Of a stretch of DNA of 64,000 nucleotides, positions 35,548 through 45,182 are shown in pieces. The stretch is taken from contig NZ_CP081958.1 of assembly GCF_019823105.1 (NCBI RefSeq), forward strand, positions 310,001 to 374,000, written 5' to 3'. Position numbers and translations under genes: made by a program. The notes below the pieces were generated by a model that saw only the letters and a list, made by a program, of their open reading frames with translations, was not told the origin of the DNA and did no database searches. The DNA is from Halobaculum magnesiiphilum (lineage in GTDB: Archaea > Halobacteriota > Halobacteria > Halobacteriales > Haloferacaceae). Numbering within the stretch: the first letter of the stretch is position 1; the number at the start of each line of letters is the position of its first letter.

Positions 35548-36630
35548 ATGACGCTCGTCGACGGCTTCGACCCGTCCGGGATCCGCGTCGGCATCGTCGG
35601 GCTCGGCGGCATCGGGCACCATCACGCCGAGCGCCTGGAGTCGCTCGGGGCGGATCTCGTCGGCGGCATGGACGTCGACGCCGGCGCCCGCGAGCGCTTC
35701 GTCCGCGAGTTCGACGCACACGCGTTCGAGGACGCCGGAGAGCTGTTCGACATGGTCGACGCCGTCCTGATCACGACGCCGAACCGGTTCCACGAGGAGT
35801 ACGCCGTCTCCGCGCTGGAGTGGGGGCTCGACGTGCTCCTCGAGAAGCCGCTGGCGCACACGCTGGAGTCGGCCGAGCGGATCGCCGCGGCCGCCCGCGA
35901 TGCTGACGGGATCTGCATGGTCGGGTTCAACAATCGCTTCGCGGCGCCCGTCGAGGTACTGAAACACTACCAGGCCGAGGGGCGCTTCGGCGACGTGAAC
36001 CACGTCGAGGCGAACTACGTGCGGCGCCGGGGCGTCCCCGGTCGCGGCTCGTGGTTCACGAGCAAGGAGGTCTCCGGCGGCGGGAGCCTCATCGACATCG
36101 GCGTCCACGCGATCGACCTGGCGCTGTACTTCCTCGATTTCCCGGAGGTCGTCGAAGTCTCCGGGATCGCGCGCTCGGAGTTCGGCGGCCGCGACGACTA
36201 CACCTACATCGACATGTGGGGCGACGACTCCGGCCCGGAGGACTTCGACGTGGACGACTCCGTCTCGGCGTTCATCCGCACCGCCGACGGCGCGACCGTC
36301 TCGCTGGAGGCCGCGTGGGCGACGAACCGACCGGAGAACAACGACTTCTTCGTCCGCGGGACGGAGGCGGGCGCACACTTCGACCGCAGCAGCGGCGACC
36401 TCACGCTCTTCGAGAACGGGATCGGCGGCGGCCACCACCTCACCGACACGGACGTCGACACCCGCGAGGTCGACACCCACCGCGCCGAGCAGGCGGCGTT
36501 CCTCGAGGCGGTCGAGGCCGGCGAGGAGCCCACCCGGAACACCGTCGATCAGGCGCTGACGGTGCAGCGCGTCATCGACGGCATCTACCGCTCGACCGAC
36601 GAAGGTCGGGCGGTCCGGCTCGACGAGTAG
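35548..36630 (+). CDS. Gfo/Idh/MocA-family sugar oxidoreductase (1)
   Basis: The protein has 360 residues. The Rossmann motif VGLGGIGHHHAERL and the family Lys motif LLEKPLAHT are present, with catalytic-region GGSLIDIGVHAIDLALYF. It is an NAD(P)-dependent dehydrogenase acting on a sugar, sugar acid or inositol. It follows the ABC operon by 66 nt, with its own regulatory palindrome (a TrmB-type site). With the second oxidoreductase at 38926 and the isomerase at 37931 it probably forms a keto-sugar catabolic route for the imported sugar (inference). Confidence 0.88.
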   Translation: MTLVDGFDPSGIRVGIVGLGGIGHHHAERLESLGADLVGGMDVDAGARERFVREFDAHAFEDAGELFDMVDAVLITTPNRFHEEYAVSALEWGLDVLLEKPLAHTLESAERIAAAARDADGICMVGFNNRFAAPVEVLKHYQAEGRFGDVNHVEANYVRRRGVPGRGSWFTSKEVSGGGSLIDIGVHAIDLALYFLDFPEVVEVSGIARSEFGGRDDYTYIDMWGDDSGPEDFDVDDSVSAFIRTADGATVSLEAAWATNRPENNDFFVRGTEAGAHFDRSSGDLTLFENGIGGGHHLTDTDVDTREVDTHRAEQAAFLEAVEAGEEPTRNTVDQALTVQRVIDGIYRSTDEGRAVRLDE

Positions 36631-36706
36631 GCCGCCGCGTCGCCGGCGACCGTTCGGTCTCCGACGGCCGTCCGGTTTTTGGTCTCCCCTCGGCAACCCG
36701 GAGGCG

Positions 36707-37801
36707 ATGGTTACCACAGCGATGAGCACGCCGGAGATCCTGTTCAGACTCGTCGCGGGTATCGGCCTGATCCTCGCGAACGGCTTCTTCGTCGCGATCG
36801 AGTTCGCGCTGACGCGTGCGCGCCAGTTCACCGAGGAGGAGTTCGTCGGCGACACGCCGGCGCTGGAACGCGCCTGGGAGATGACCCAGAACCTCGAGAT
36901 CTACCTGACGACCTGTCAGGTCGGAATCACCGCATCGAGCATCGCCGTCGGGATCGTCGCCGAGCCGGCGCTGGCGGCGTTGTTCGCGCCATTGTTCGAG
37001 AACACCGCACTCGCGGGGGTTGGAACCGGGGCGCTGATCGCGTTCCTGATCATCAACCTCCTGCACCTCACCCACGGCGAGCAGACGCCGACGTACCTCG
37101 GCGTGGAGCGTTCGCGGATGGTCTCCCGGTACGGCGCGACGCCGCTGTACTACTTCCACATGCTGATCTCGCCGATCATCACGTTCGGTGACTGGGTCGC
37201 GAAGGGGACGCTGAAGCTGTTCGGGATCGAGATGACCGGCGCGTGGCTGGAGACCGAGGAGGACGTCATCGAATCGCGCGCGGACCTCCACAGGGAGCTG
37301 TCCTCGACGCTCGAGGCGGGCGATCTCCCCGAGGAACGGCGCGAGGAGATCGTCAACGCCCTCCGGGTGGGCGACCGGACGGTCTCGGAGATCATGGTCC
37401 CGCCCGAGGACATCGTGTCGCTGTCGACGGGGAACACCGCCGCGGGGAACCTCGCGACGATGCGCGATCACCCCCACACGCGGTTCCCCCTTCTGGGTGA
37501 CGACGGCGAGGAGTTCCTCGGCATCGTATACGTCCCGGCGTTCATCCGGGAGGTCGACGTGCTCGACGACCCCGACCTCGACCTCGGCGAGATGGCGGCG
37601 CCGCCGATGACCCTGTCGCCGGACGCGACCGTCTCCGACGCGATCGACCGGTTCCAGGTCGAGGGACAGGAGCTCGCGCTCGTCGTCTCCGACGGGGAGA
37701 TCCGCGGGCTGCTCACGGCGACGGACGCCTTCGAGGAGGTCATGGGCGAACTCGAGGACCCCATGGACCGACGCGCCGCCGAGAGCGACGCCGCCGCATG
37801 A
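36707..37801 (+). CDS. CNNM-domain plus CBS-pair membrane protein (CorC/hemolysin family)
   Basis: The protein has 364 residues from ATG 36707, about 30 nt after a GGTTTTTGG element; ATG 36722 is an alternative start. A CNNM domain of four membrane segments (about 10-165; ILANGFFVAIEFALTRAR, THGEQTPTYLG) is followed by two CBS domains (about 215-350; VSEIMVPPEDIVSLS). The C-terminal CorC/HlyC domain found in many relatives is absent. Such proteins are linked to divalent cation transport or regulation. It sits inside the sugar island but has its own promoter and no evident metabolic link. Confidence 0.85.
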   Translation: MVTTAMSTPEILFRLVAGIGLILANGFFVAIEFALTRARQFTEEEFVGDTPALERAWEMTQNLEIYLTTCQVGITASSIAVGIVAEPALAALFAPLFENTALAGVGTGALIAFLIINLLHLTHGEQTPTYLGVERSRMVSRYGATPLYYFHMLISPIITFGDWVAKGTLKLFGIEMTGAWLETEEDVIESRADLHRELSSTLEAGDLPEERREEIVNALRVGDRTVSEIMVPPEDIVSLSTGNTAAGNLATMRDHPHTRFPLLGDDGEEFLGIVYVPAFIREVDVLDDPDLDLGEMAAPPMTLSPDATVSDAIDRFQVEGQELALVVSDGEIRGLLTATDAFEEVMGELEDPMDRRAAESDAAA

Positions 37802-37930
37802 ACTGAACTCCCTCGATTCCGCACCTCCCGACGACGGCCCGCCTTCGGCGGCGTCGATCGCACGGACGGTCCCGATCCCGACCCCCATCCGACATATAGA
37901 TTTATTCGGATCGTTGTACAAACCGCGAGC

Positions 37931-38899
37931 ATGGACATCGGCGTACTGACCGTACCACTCGGTGGCGAGTCGCGCGCGGACGCGTTCGAGTATCTCGCCG
38001 GGATCGGCGTCGAGACCGTCGAGCTCGGCGTCGGCGGCTACCCCGGACAGGATCACACCGACCGCGAGGCGCTGTTGGCCGACGGGGGCGCGCGCGATGC
38101 GCTCCGTGCGGATCTGGACGAGCACGGCCTCCGCGTGAGCGCGTTCGCGACGCACAACAACCCGTTACACCCGGACGAGGATACCGCGGCCGAGGCCGAC
38201 CGGGAGCTCCGAGAGGCGGTCGAACTCGCCGACGAGTTCGGCGTCGACACCGTCACCTGCTTCTCGGGGCTGCCCGCCGGCGGTCCGAACGACGAGGTTC
38301 CCAACTGGGTCACGGCGCCGTGGCCGACCGACCACGCGGAGGCCGAAGCGTATCAGTGGGAGGTCGCCGAGGAGTACTGGTCGGACCTCGCCGCCCACGC
38401 CGACCACCACGGTGTCGATCTGGCGATCGAAATGCACCCCAACATGCTCGTGTACGAGCCCCACGGCATGCTGAAGCTGCGGGAGCTGACGAACGAGCGC
38501 GTCGGCGCCAACTTCGACCCCTCGCACCTCTACTGGCAGGGGATCGACGTGACCGAGGCGATCCGCCTGCTCGGCGAGCACGACGCGATCCACCACGTCC
38601 ACGCGAAGGACACGCGGGTGTACGAGTCGCAGTCGCGCGAGAAGGGCGTGCTCGACACGACCGACTACGCCGACACCGAGAACCGGTCGTGGCTGTTCCG
38701 CTCGGTCGGCTACGGCCACGGCGAGGAACACTGGAAGGACGTGGTCAGCACGCTCCGGATGGTCGGCTACGACGGCGCGCTCTCGATCGAACACGAGGAC
38801 GCGCTCACCTCCTCCCGGGAGGGCATGGAGAAGGCCGTCGACCTCCTGCAGCGCGCGCGCTTCGAGACCACCCCCGACGACGCCTACTGGGCGGAATAA
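37931..38899 (+). CDS. Sugar phosphate isomerase/epimerase (xylose isomerase-like TIM barrel)
   Basis: The protein has 322 residues. It has an AP-endonuclease-2/xylose-isomerase-like barrel: start DIGVLTVPLGGESRADAFEY, metal-binding Glu in DLAIEMHPNM, NFDPSHLYWQGID, IHHVHAKDTRVY and a final LSIEHEDAL. It isomerises or epimerises a ketose or aldose using a divalent metal. A TATA-like ATATAGATTTATTC (37893-37906) lies about 30 nt upstream, and the next oxidoreductase gene is only 26 nt downstream. Confidence 0.88.
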   Translation: MDIGVLTVPLGGESRADAFEYLAGIGVETVELGVGGYPGQDHTDREALLADGGARDALRADLDEHGLRVSAFATHNNPLHPDEDTAAEADRELREAVELADEFGVDTVTCFSGLPAGGPNDEVPNWVTAPWPTDHAEAEAYQWEVAEEYWSDLAAHADHHGVDLAIEMHPNMLVYEPHGMLKLRELTNERVGANFDPSHLYWQGIDVTEAIRLLGEHDAIHHVHAKDTRVYESQSREKGVLDTTDYADTENRSWLFRSVGYGHGEEHWKDVVSTLRMVGYDGALSIEHEDALTSSREGMEKAVDLLQRARFETTPDDAYWAE

Positions 38900-38925
38900 T
38901 CACACGGACCTCGCGAGACACAGAC

Positions 38926-40050
38926 ATGACCGACGAACCCATCGACATCGGCGTCCTGGGGTATCGCTTCATGGGAAAGGCGCACGCGAACGCGCTCGAC
39001 CGCCTACCCATGTTCTTCGAGGACGCGCCCGAGACGAACCGCCACACGGTGATCGGCCGCGACGAGGAGGCGTTGGCCGAGGCCGCCGAGACCCTCGGCT
39101 TCGAGCACACCGCGACCGACTGGCGCGACGTGATCGACGAGGTGGACGCCTTCTACAACCTCGGGCCGAACCACCTCCACGTCGAGCCGTCGATCGCCGC
39201 GCTGGAGGCGGGCACGCCCGTTCTCTGTGAGAAGCCGCTGGCGCCGACGCTTTCGGGCGCCGAGGAGATGCGCGACGCCGCCGCCGACGCGGACATGCCC
39301 GCCGCCTGCGCGTTCAACTACCGGTTCGTCCCCGCGATCCGCTACGCGAAGCGGCTGATCGACGCCGGCGAGATCGGAGAGATCCGGCAGGTCCGCGGCC
39401 GGTACCTCCAGGACTGGCTGTCGGACCCCGAGGCGCCGTGGAGCTGGCGCAACGACGAGGAGATGGCCGGCTCGGGCGCGCTCGGCGACCTCGGCGCGCA
39501 CACGGTCGACCTCGCGCGCTTCCTCGTCGGCGACCGCGTCGGCGAGGCCGCGAGCGTCTCCGGCCACCTGAAGACGTTCACCGAGGAGCGCCCGGTCGAG
39601 GGCGCCGACGGCGAGACGCGACCCGTCACGGTCGACGACGCTTACTCCGCGCAGGTGGAGTACGATTCGGGCGCGATGGGGACGTTCGAGGCCTCCCGGG
39701 TGACGGAGGGCCACAAGAACGACCACACGATCGCCGTCCACGGGAGCGAGGGGAGCCTCGAATTCTCGCTGGAGCGGCTGAACGAGCTGGAGGTGATGAC
39801 CGGCGACGCGCGCGGGTACGAGACCGTGCTCGTCACCGACGAGGACGACCCGTACATCGACCACTGGTGGCCCCCGGGCCACGTCATCGGCTGGGAACAC
39901 ACGTTCGTCCACGAGAACTACGAGTTCCTGAAGAGCGTGGCGCGAGGCGAGGACTTCTCCCCGAGCTTCGAGGACGCCTACGAGGTCCAGCGCGTGCTCG
40001 ACGCCGTCGAGCGCTCCGACGCCGAGGGCGTTCGCGTCGCTCTCGATTGA
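38926..40050 (+). CDS. Gfo/Idh/MocA-family sugar oxidoreductase (2)
   Basis: The protein has 374 residues from ATG 38926, 26 nt after the isomerase. The Rossmann segment reads GVLGYRFMGKAHANAL and the family Lys motif LCEKPLAPT; GALGDLGAHTVDLARFL follows. The glycine spacing at the dinucleotide site differs from copy 1. Co-transcription with the isomerase suggests consecutive steps on the same sugar (ThuB- or inositol-dehydrogenase-like enzymes often pair this way). Substrate is unknown. Confidence 0.88.
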   Translation: MTDEPIDIGVLGYRFMGKAHANALDRLPMFFEDAPETNRHTVIGRDEEALAEAAETLGFEHTATDWRDVIDEVDAFYNLGPNHLHVEPSIAALEAGTPVLCEKPLAPTLSGAEEMRDAAADADMPAACAFNYRFVPAIRYAKRLIDAGEIGEIRQVRGRYLQDWLSDPEAPWSWRNDEEMAGSGALGDLGAHTVDLARFLVGDRVGEAASVSGHLKTFTEERPVEGADGETRPVTVDDAYSAQVEYDSGAMGTFEASRVTEGHKNDHTIAVHGSEGSLEFSLERLNELEVMTGDARGYETVLVTDEDDPYIDHWWPPGHVIGWEHTFVHENYEFLKSVARGEDFSPSFEDAYEVQRVLDAVERSDAEGVRVALD

Positions 40051-40128
40051 TCTCGCGAGCGACATCATCGCGGCCGGTCCTCGCCGACCGTGCGAACGTT
40101 TTTGCCCGAATCCGCGAAAGCGTGGGCC

Positions 40129-41688
40129 ATGACGACAGCCGACGCGGCCGCGACGACGGTCCGGGTCGCGTTCGACGTCCCCGAGGGGCGTGCGGCCCTG
40201 GAGGCGGCCCGGCGGGCCGCCGACGCCGCAAGGGACCCAGAGGGACCGCCGATCGAGACGCTGGCGGTCGGGTCGCCCGGGACGGTTCACCTCCCGCTCG
40301 TCGCCGTGACACGCGGCGACCGGACCGTCGTCCACCGGTCGGTCGACCCGAACGAGGCCGCGAGCCTGGTGAGCCTGCTCGCCGACGGCGACGACGACCT
40401 CCCCGTCGACGGTGCGTCCGCCGTCGTCGACCACGAGCCTGGCCCCGAGGACTTCCCCGTCGGCGACGGCGCCCTGTCGGCCGGAACGCGACGCACGCTC
40501 CACGGCGCCGGATGGATCGACCCGACCGCGTTCCAGTCGCCGGCGATCCTCGGTGCCGACGCGCTGACGGCGATCTCGGACCTCGGCGTTCGCGGTCGGG
40601 GCTGGGGCGACGCCCGACAGGACGAACCGCTGGCGGCGGGCTGGCGCGAGGCCCGCGACGCCGACGGCGACCCGGTCGTCGTGATCAACGGCCTCGACGC
40701 GGACCCCAAGGCCGACGGCGACGGACTTCTCCTCGGGAGCCTCGCCGGTCGAGTGATGGCGGGCGCGGTCGTCGCCGCCAGCGCGACCGACGCCGAGGAC
40801 ATCGTTGCCGTCGTCCCCCAGGACGACCCGGTCGTCGCCGACCGCGTGCGCGCCGTCGCCGACCGCGTCGGCGACGAGACGGATCTGACGGTGGAACTCG
40901 TGAGCGCCGGCGCCGACTACATGACCGCCGAGCACACCGCCGTGCTGGAGTCGCTGGAGGGGAACGACCGGATCGAGGCGCGGCGGCGGCCGCCCGGGCC
41001 CGAGACCTGGGGACTGTTCGAGCGCCCGACCCTGGTGCATACGCCGCGGACGCTCGCGGCCGTCGAGCGGGCGGTCGCCGACCCCGACGCCCTCGACGCC
41101 GACGCCGCCGATCCCGGAACCAGGCTCGTGACCGTCGTCGGCCCCGAGCGGCGCACGGTCGAGCTGTCCACCGATTCGAGCCTCTCGCGCGCGCTCGTCG
41201 CGGGTGAGTTCGGCGGAGAGGCGACCGGACGGACCGGGGGAACCGACGGGTCCGGCGCGTTCGCCTGCGTCGGCGGGCAGTTCGGGGGGCTGACCCGCGA
41301 CCTCGACACTCCGGCGTCGGCGCCCGCGCTGCGCGGGGCCGGGTTGGGGACCAACGGCTCGATCGAGCCGTTCGCGGCGGGCGCCGACGGCGGCTGTCCG
41401 GTCGTCGTCGCGGGACGCCGGATGCGGGTCGCCCGCGAGGACAACTGCGGGCGGTGTGTCCCGTGTCGCACGGGCAGCGTCCGCGCCCACGAACTGCTGC
41501 GGGAGGTGTACGCCGGCGAGTTCGCGGAGTCGCGGTTGCGGGAACTGGCGCGGACGATGGAACACACCTCGCTGTGCGGCTTCGGGACCGACGCGGCCCG
41601 GCCGCTCGCGACCGCGCTCGACGAGTTCGCGGCCGACCTGCGCGCGCACGCCGACGGTCGCTGTCCCGCGGGGGTGTGTGACCCGTGA
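40129..41688 (+). CDS. NuoF-like diaphorase subunit of a formate dehydrogenase complex
   Basis: The protein has 519 residues from ATG 40129, about 30 nt after ACGTTTTTGCC. The C-terminal iron-sulfur domain is intact: CGRCVPCRTG plus the later SLCGFG, giving the four-cysteine 4Fe-4S (N3) site. The NuoF flavin loop, normally GRGGAGFPTG, reads GRGWGDARQDEPLAAGW here, so FMN/NADH binding may be altered. Many Asp/Glu-rich inserts are present. Its stop overlaps the GTG of the catalytic subunit (GTGA), so the pair is one operon. It would pass electrons between formate oxidation and NAD, if flavin binds. Confidence 0.8.
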   Translation: MTTADAAATTVRVAFDVPEGRAALEAARRAADAARDPEGPPIETLAVGSPGTVHLPLVAVTRGDRTVVHRSVDPNEAASLVSLLADGDDDLPVDGASAVVDHEPGPEDFPVGDGALSAGTRRTLHGAGWIDPTAFQSPAILGADALTAISDLGVRGRGWGDARQDEPLAAGWREARDADGDPVVVINGLDADPKADGDGLLLGSLAGRVMAGAVVAASATDAEDIVAVVPQDDPVVADRVRAVADRVGDETDLTVELVSAGADYMTAEHTAVLESLEGNDRIEARRRPPGPETWGLFERPTLVHTPRTLAAVERAVADPDALDADAADPGTRLVTVVGPERRTVELSTDSSLSRALVAGEFGGEATGRTGGTDGSGAFACVGGQFGGLTRDLDTPASAPALRGAGLGTNGSIEPFAAGADGGCPVVVAGRRMRVAREDNCGRCVPCRTGSVRAHELLREVYAGEFAESRLRELARTMEHTSLCGFGTDAARPLATALDEFAADLRAHADGRCPAGVCDP

Positions 41689-44600
41689 GCGCCGACGAGC
41701 AGGACGGGGACGATCCGCTCCCCCGGGTCCCGGACGCGACGCGGGTGTCGGATCCGCGAACGTCGACGCCGGTGACCGAGACGTTCGCGCCCGGGACGGC
41801 GTCGGATCCGCCGGTCGGGACCGCCGAGAACGACGACGCCGGATGCGGCTGCGGGTCGTGTGGATGTGGCGACGACGCCGGCCCAGTCGACAGCAGCGCG
41901 TCTGTCGCCGACGACGCCGAGTCCGTGACCGTCGTCGTCGACGGCGCCGAGGTGTCGGTGGCCGCGGGCGCGACCCTGCTCGACGCGATGGAGCGCGTCG
42001 ACCACGAGGGAACCGTCCCGGCGCTGTGCGCGTACGACCGCGACGGCGGCGACTGCTCGGACGACATCGGGCCGCGCTCGACGTGCCGGACCTGCACCGT
42101 CGAGGCCGACGGGGAGCTGGTGGCGGCGTGCTCGCACCCGGCCGAGGGGGGGACCGAGGTCCGCACCGACGACCCTGACGCGCGCGAGAGCCGCGAGGTG
42201 AACCTCGATCTCGTCCTCTCGGATCACAACCTCCGGTGTACCACCTGCAACCAGAACGGCCGCTGTGAGCTACAGGACGCCGCGATCGAGACGGGCGTCG
42301 AGGAGCCACGGTTCGGCGTGTTCGACGAGCGCGCGGAGTACGAGCCGCTGGACGACACCTCGCCGTTCATCCAGATCGACCGCAACAAGTGCATCACCTG
42401 CGCGCGCTGCGTCGACGCCTGCAACGACGTGCAGGTGTCGGGCGTCCTCCGGATCGAGGGGACCGGCGAGGACACCGAGATCGGCTTCCAGTCGGACGCA
42501 GGGACGATGGCCGACTCGGCGTGCGTCTCCTGCGGCCACTGCGCGACGGTGTGCCCGACGGGCTCGCTGACCGAGCGGGGGTTGGCCGGGCTGGCGACGC
42601 TGCCGATCCCCGGGTTCACCCACGCCAACAGCGTCGGGACGTCGCTGACGGCGGAGGCCGAGAAGGCAGCCCGGGCGACGAGCGAGACGGGCGGCCGGCG
42701 CGGAGCCGGCGGCGGACCCGGGGACGCGAACGGTGCGACCGAGGATGCCGCCGGCAGCGGCGACGCGGGCGCGACCGCAACCGCCGGACGCGATGACCCT
42801 CGCGGCCCCTCGCCGACCCGCGAGCGCGCCGAGTCGGACGGCCTCGCCTCGGCGCTGCGGTGGGCGAAGCGAACGGCGAGCGACGCCGGCCGGTCGGCGA
42901 TGCTCGCGGGCGAACACGCCGCCGAGTCGCTGGCTGCGCGGACGATGAAGGAAGGCTGGCTGTTCGACGCCGCGAGCCGGGTCGCCGACCACCGCCTGAA
43001 GGAGGTGGAGTTCACCGAGACGACCTGCGGCTTCTGTGCGGTCGGCTGTCGCTTCCAGCTGGTCTCGAAGGGAGACGAGGTGCTCGGGGCGGTGCCGACC
43101 GACGACCCCGACGACGCCCCGGTGAACGACTTCTCGACGTGCGTGAAGGGGAAGTTCGGCTACGAGTTCGCGAACTCGGACGAGCGGCTGACGACGCCGC
43201 TGGTGCGCGGCGAGGACGGCGAGCTTCGGGAGGCGTCGTGGGAGGAGGCGCTGTCCCGGGTCGCCGAGGGGTTCGAGTCGATCCGCGAGCGCTCGGGGCC
43301 GGACGCGCTGGCGACGTTCGCCTCCTCGAAGTGCACGAACGAGGAGAACTTCCTGATGCAGAAGTTCGCGCGGGGCGTCCTCGGGACGAAGAACATCGAC
43401 AACTGCGCGCGCCTGTGCCACTCCTCGACGGTCGCGGCGCTGAAGCAGACGCTCGGCTACGGCGCGATGTCCAACCGCATCAACGAGGACATCGGAGAGG
43501 CCGACGCCTACCTCATCACCGGGTCGAACACGACCGAGAGCCACCCCGTGCTCGCGACGCGGATCAAGCGCAACGTCGACGCCGGCGCGGACCTGGTCGT
43601 CTTCGACCCCCGGAGGGTCGAGATCGCCGAGCACGCGAGCCAGTACGTGCGCACCGAGCCGGGCTACGACGTGGCGTGGATCAACGGCCTGATCCGATAC
43701 ATCGTCGCCAACGACCTCCACGACGCCGAGTTCGTCGAGGATCGGACGCGAAACTTCGAGGCCCTCCGCGAGAAGGTGGAGCCGTTCACGCCCGAGGAGG
43801 TGGAGCGGCTCGCGGGCGTCGCCCCCGAGGACCTGAAGCGGGCGGCCGAGAGCGTCGCCGCCGCCGACTCGGTCGTCTTCGGGTGGGCGATGGGGATGAC
43901 CCAGCACAGCCACGGCACCCAGAACGTCCTCGCGCTGGCGGACCTCGCGCTCGTCACCGGCAACCTCGGCAAGCCGGGCGCCGGCGTCTCGCCGTTCCGC
44001 GGCCACAACAACGTCCAGGGCGGCGGCGGCGACATGGGAACCCTCCCGAATCTCCTGCCCGGCTACCGCGACCCCGGCGACCCGGACGTACTCGACGAGT
44101 TCGAGGACGCGTGGGGCGTCCGGCCGCCAGCCGAGGAGGGGTTGACGGTGCCGGAAGTGTTCGACGAGGCGCTCGCGGGCAACGTGGAGGGGCTGTACGT
44201 GATGGGCGAGAACCCCGCGCTGTCGGAGCCCGATCTCGCCCACGCGGAGGAAGCGTTGCAGGCGCTGGACTTCCTCGTCGTGCAGGACGTCTTCCCCACC
44301 GAGACGGCCGCGTACGCCGACGTGGTGCTCCCGGCGGCGACGTTCTCCGAGAAGGAGGGCACGTTCACGAACACCGAGCGGCGCGTCCAGTTGGTCGGGA
44401 AGGCGACGAAGCCCCCGGGCGACGCGCGCCAGGACTGGACGATCATCCAAGCGCTGGCGAACCGGATCGACCACGCGGGCGACGCGTGGGCGTACGACGG
44501 TCCGGCCGAGGTGATGGACGAGATCAGCGAGGTGGCGCCGATCTACGGCGGGGTCACCCACGACCGCCTCAGCGACGAAGGGGGGCTCCAGTGGCCCTGC

Positions 44601-45140
44601 GAGGACGAGTCGGACCCGGGGACGCCGTACCTGTACGAGGAGGAGTTCAACTTTTCCGACGGAAAGGCGCGGTTCGTGCCGGCCGACACGGGCGAGCCGG
44701 GGGATCTCCCGAGCGAGGAGTTCCCGCTCACGATGACGACGGGGCGCGTGCTGTACCACTGGCACACGGGGACGCTGACGCGGAAGGTGGAGGGGCTGCT
44801 CGATCACGTCGGCGAAGCGTTCGTCGAGGTGAACCCCCAGACGGCCGAGCGACTCGGCATCGCCGACGGGGAGCGCGTCCGCGTCGAGTCCCCCCGCGGC
44901 GCCATCGAGGTGCGCGCCGAGATCGGCGACCGCCCCGGCGACGGCGTCGTGTTCGTCCCGATGCACTTCGCCGACGGCGCCGTGAACCGGCTCACCGGCG
45001 ACCACGTCGATCCGACGAGCGGCATCCCCGAGTACAAGGTGTCGAGCGTCCGGATCCGACGCCTCGGCGACGAGCGGGAGCCCGAGTCGTCGCGCCCGCC
45101 GGCCGACACCGATTCGGACGGCGTCGCGGGCGACGACTGA
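41685..45140 (+). CDS. fdhF: Molybdopterin formate dehydrogenase alpha subunit with NuoG-like N-terminal iron-sulfur domains
   Basis: The protein has 1151 residues. It has a disordered start with a cysteine cluster C54-G-C56-GS-C59-G-C61, a 2Fe-2S domain (about 80-165), a NuoG-type cluster motif (CTTCNQNGRC, 185-194), and two 4Fe-4S sites (CITCARCVDAC and CVSCGHCATVC, 236-290). A Gly/Ala/Arg-rich linker (about 325-415) follows. The bis-MGD catalytic part starts CGFCAVGC (448) with CARLCHSS carrying Cys578-His579 where selenocysteine enzymes have Sec-His. A long C-terminal domain binds the second pterin. It oxidises formate, or a similar substrate, and feeds the NuoF-like partner. No fdhD or Mo-cofactor gene is adjacent. 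Confidence 0.88.
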   Translation: MSADEQDGDDPLPRVPDATRVSDPRTSTPVTETFAPGTASDPPVGTAENDDAGCGCGSCGCGDDAGPVDSSASVADDAESVTVVVDGAEVSVAAGATLLDAMERVDHEGTVPALCAYDRDGGDCSDDIGPRSTCRTCTVEADGELVAACSHPAEGGTEVRTDDPDARESREVNLDLVLSDHNLRCTTCNQNGRCELQDAAIETGVEEPRFGVFDERAEYEPLDDTSPFIQIDRNKCITCARCVDACNDVQVSGVLRIEGTGEDTEIGFQSDAGTMADSACVSCGHCATVCPTGSLTERGLAGLATLPIPGFTHANSVGTSLTAEAEKAARATSETGGRRGAGGGPGDANGATEDAAGSGDAGATATAGRDDPRGPSPTRERAESDGLASALRWAKRTASDAGRSAMLAGEHAAESLAARTMKEGWLFDAASRVADHRLKEVEFTETTCGFCAVGCRFQLVSKGDEVLGAVPTDDPDDAPVNDFSTCVKGKFGYEFANSDERLTTPLVRGEDGELREASWEEALSRVAEGFESIRERSGPDALATFASSKCTNEENFLMQKFARGVLGTKNIDNCARLCHSSTVAALKQTLGYGAMSNRINEDIGEADAYLITGSNTTESHPVLATRIKRNVDAGADLVVFDPRRVEIAEHASQYVRTEPGYDVAWINGLIRYIVANDLHDAEFVEDRTRNFEALREKVEPFTPEEVERLAGVAPEDLKRAAESVAAADSVVFGWAMGMTQHSHGTQNVLALADLALVTGNLGKPGAGVSPFRGHNNVQGGGGDMGTLPNLLPGYRDPGDPDVLDEFEDAWGVRPPAEEGLTVPEVFDEALAGNVEGLYVMGENPALSEPDLAHAEEALQALDFLVVQDVFPTETAAYADVVLPAATFSEKEGTFTNTERRVQLVGKATKPPGDARQDWTIIQALANRIDHAGDAWAYDGPAEVMDEISEVAPIYGGVTHDRLSDEGGLQWPCEDESDPGTPYLYEEEFNFSDGKARFVPADTGEPGDLPSEEFPLTMTTGRVLYHWHTGTLTRKVEGLLDHVGEAFVEVNPQTAERLGIADGERVRVESPRGAIEVRAEIGDRPGDGVVFVPMHFADGAVNRLTGDHVDPTSGIPEYKVSSVRIRRLGDEREPESSRPPADTDSDGVAGDD

Positions 45141-45182
45141 CGCCGCCGAAAGGGCTATTCGCGAGCCTCGCCAGGCCGGACC

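Noticed and set aside
39004..42309. A 1101-codon open frame on the minus strand
   Set aside because: It is antisense to the second oxidoreductase, the NuoF-like gene and the start of fdhF. Composition is Arg/Gly/Ala/Val-rich low complexity with no domain, an effect of high GC and Asp/Val codon use on the real strand.
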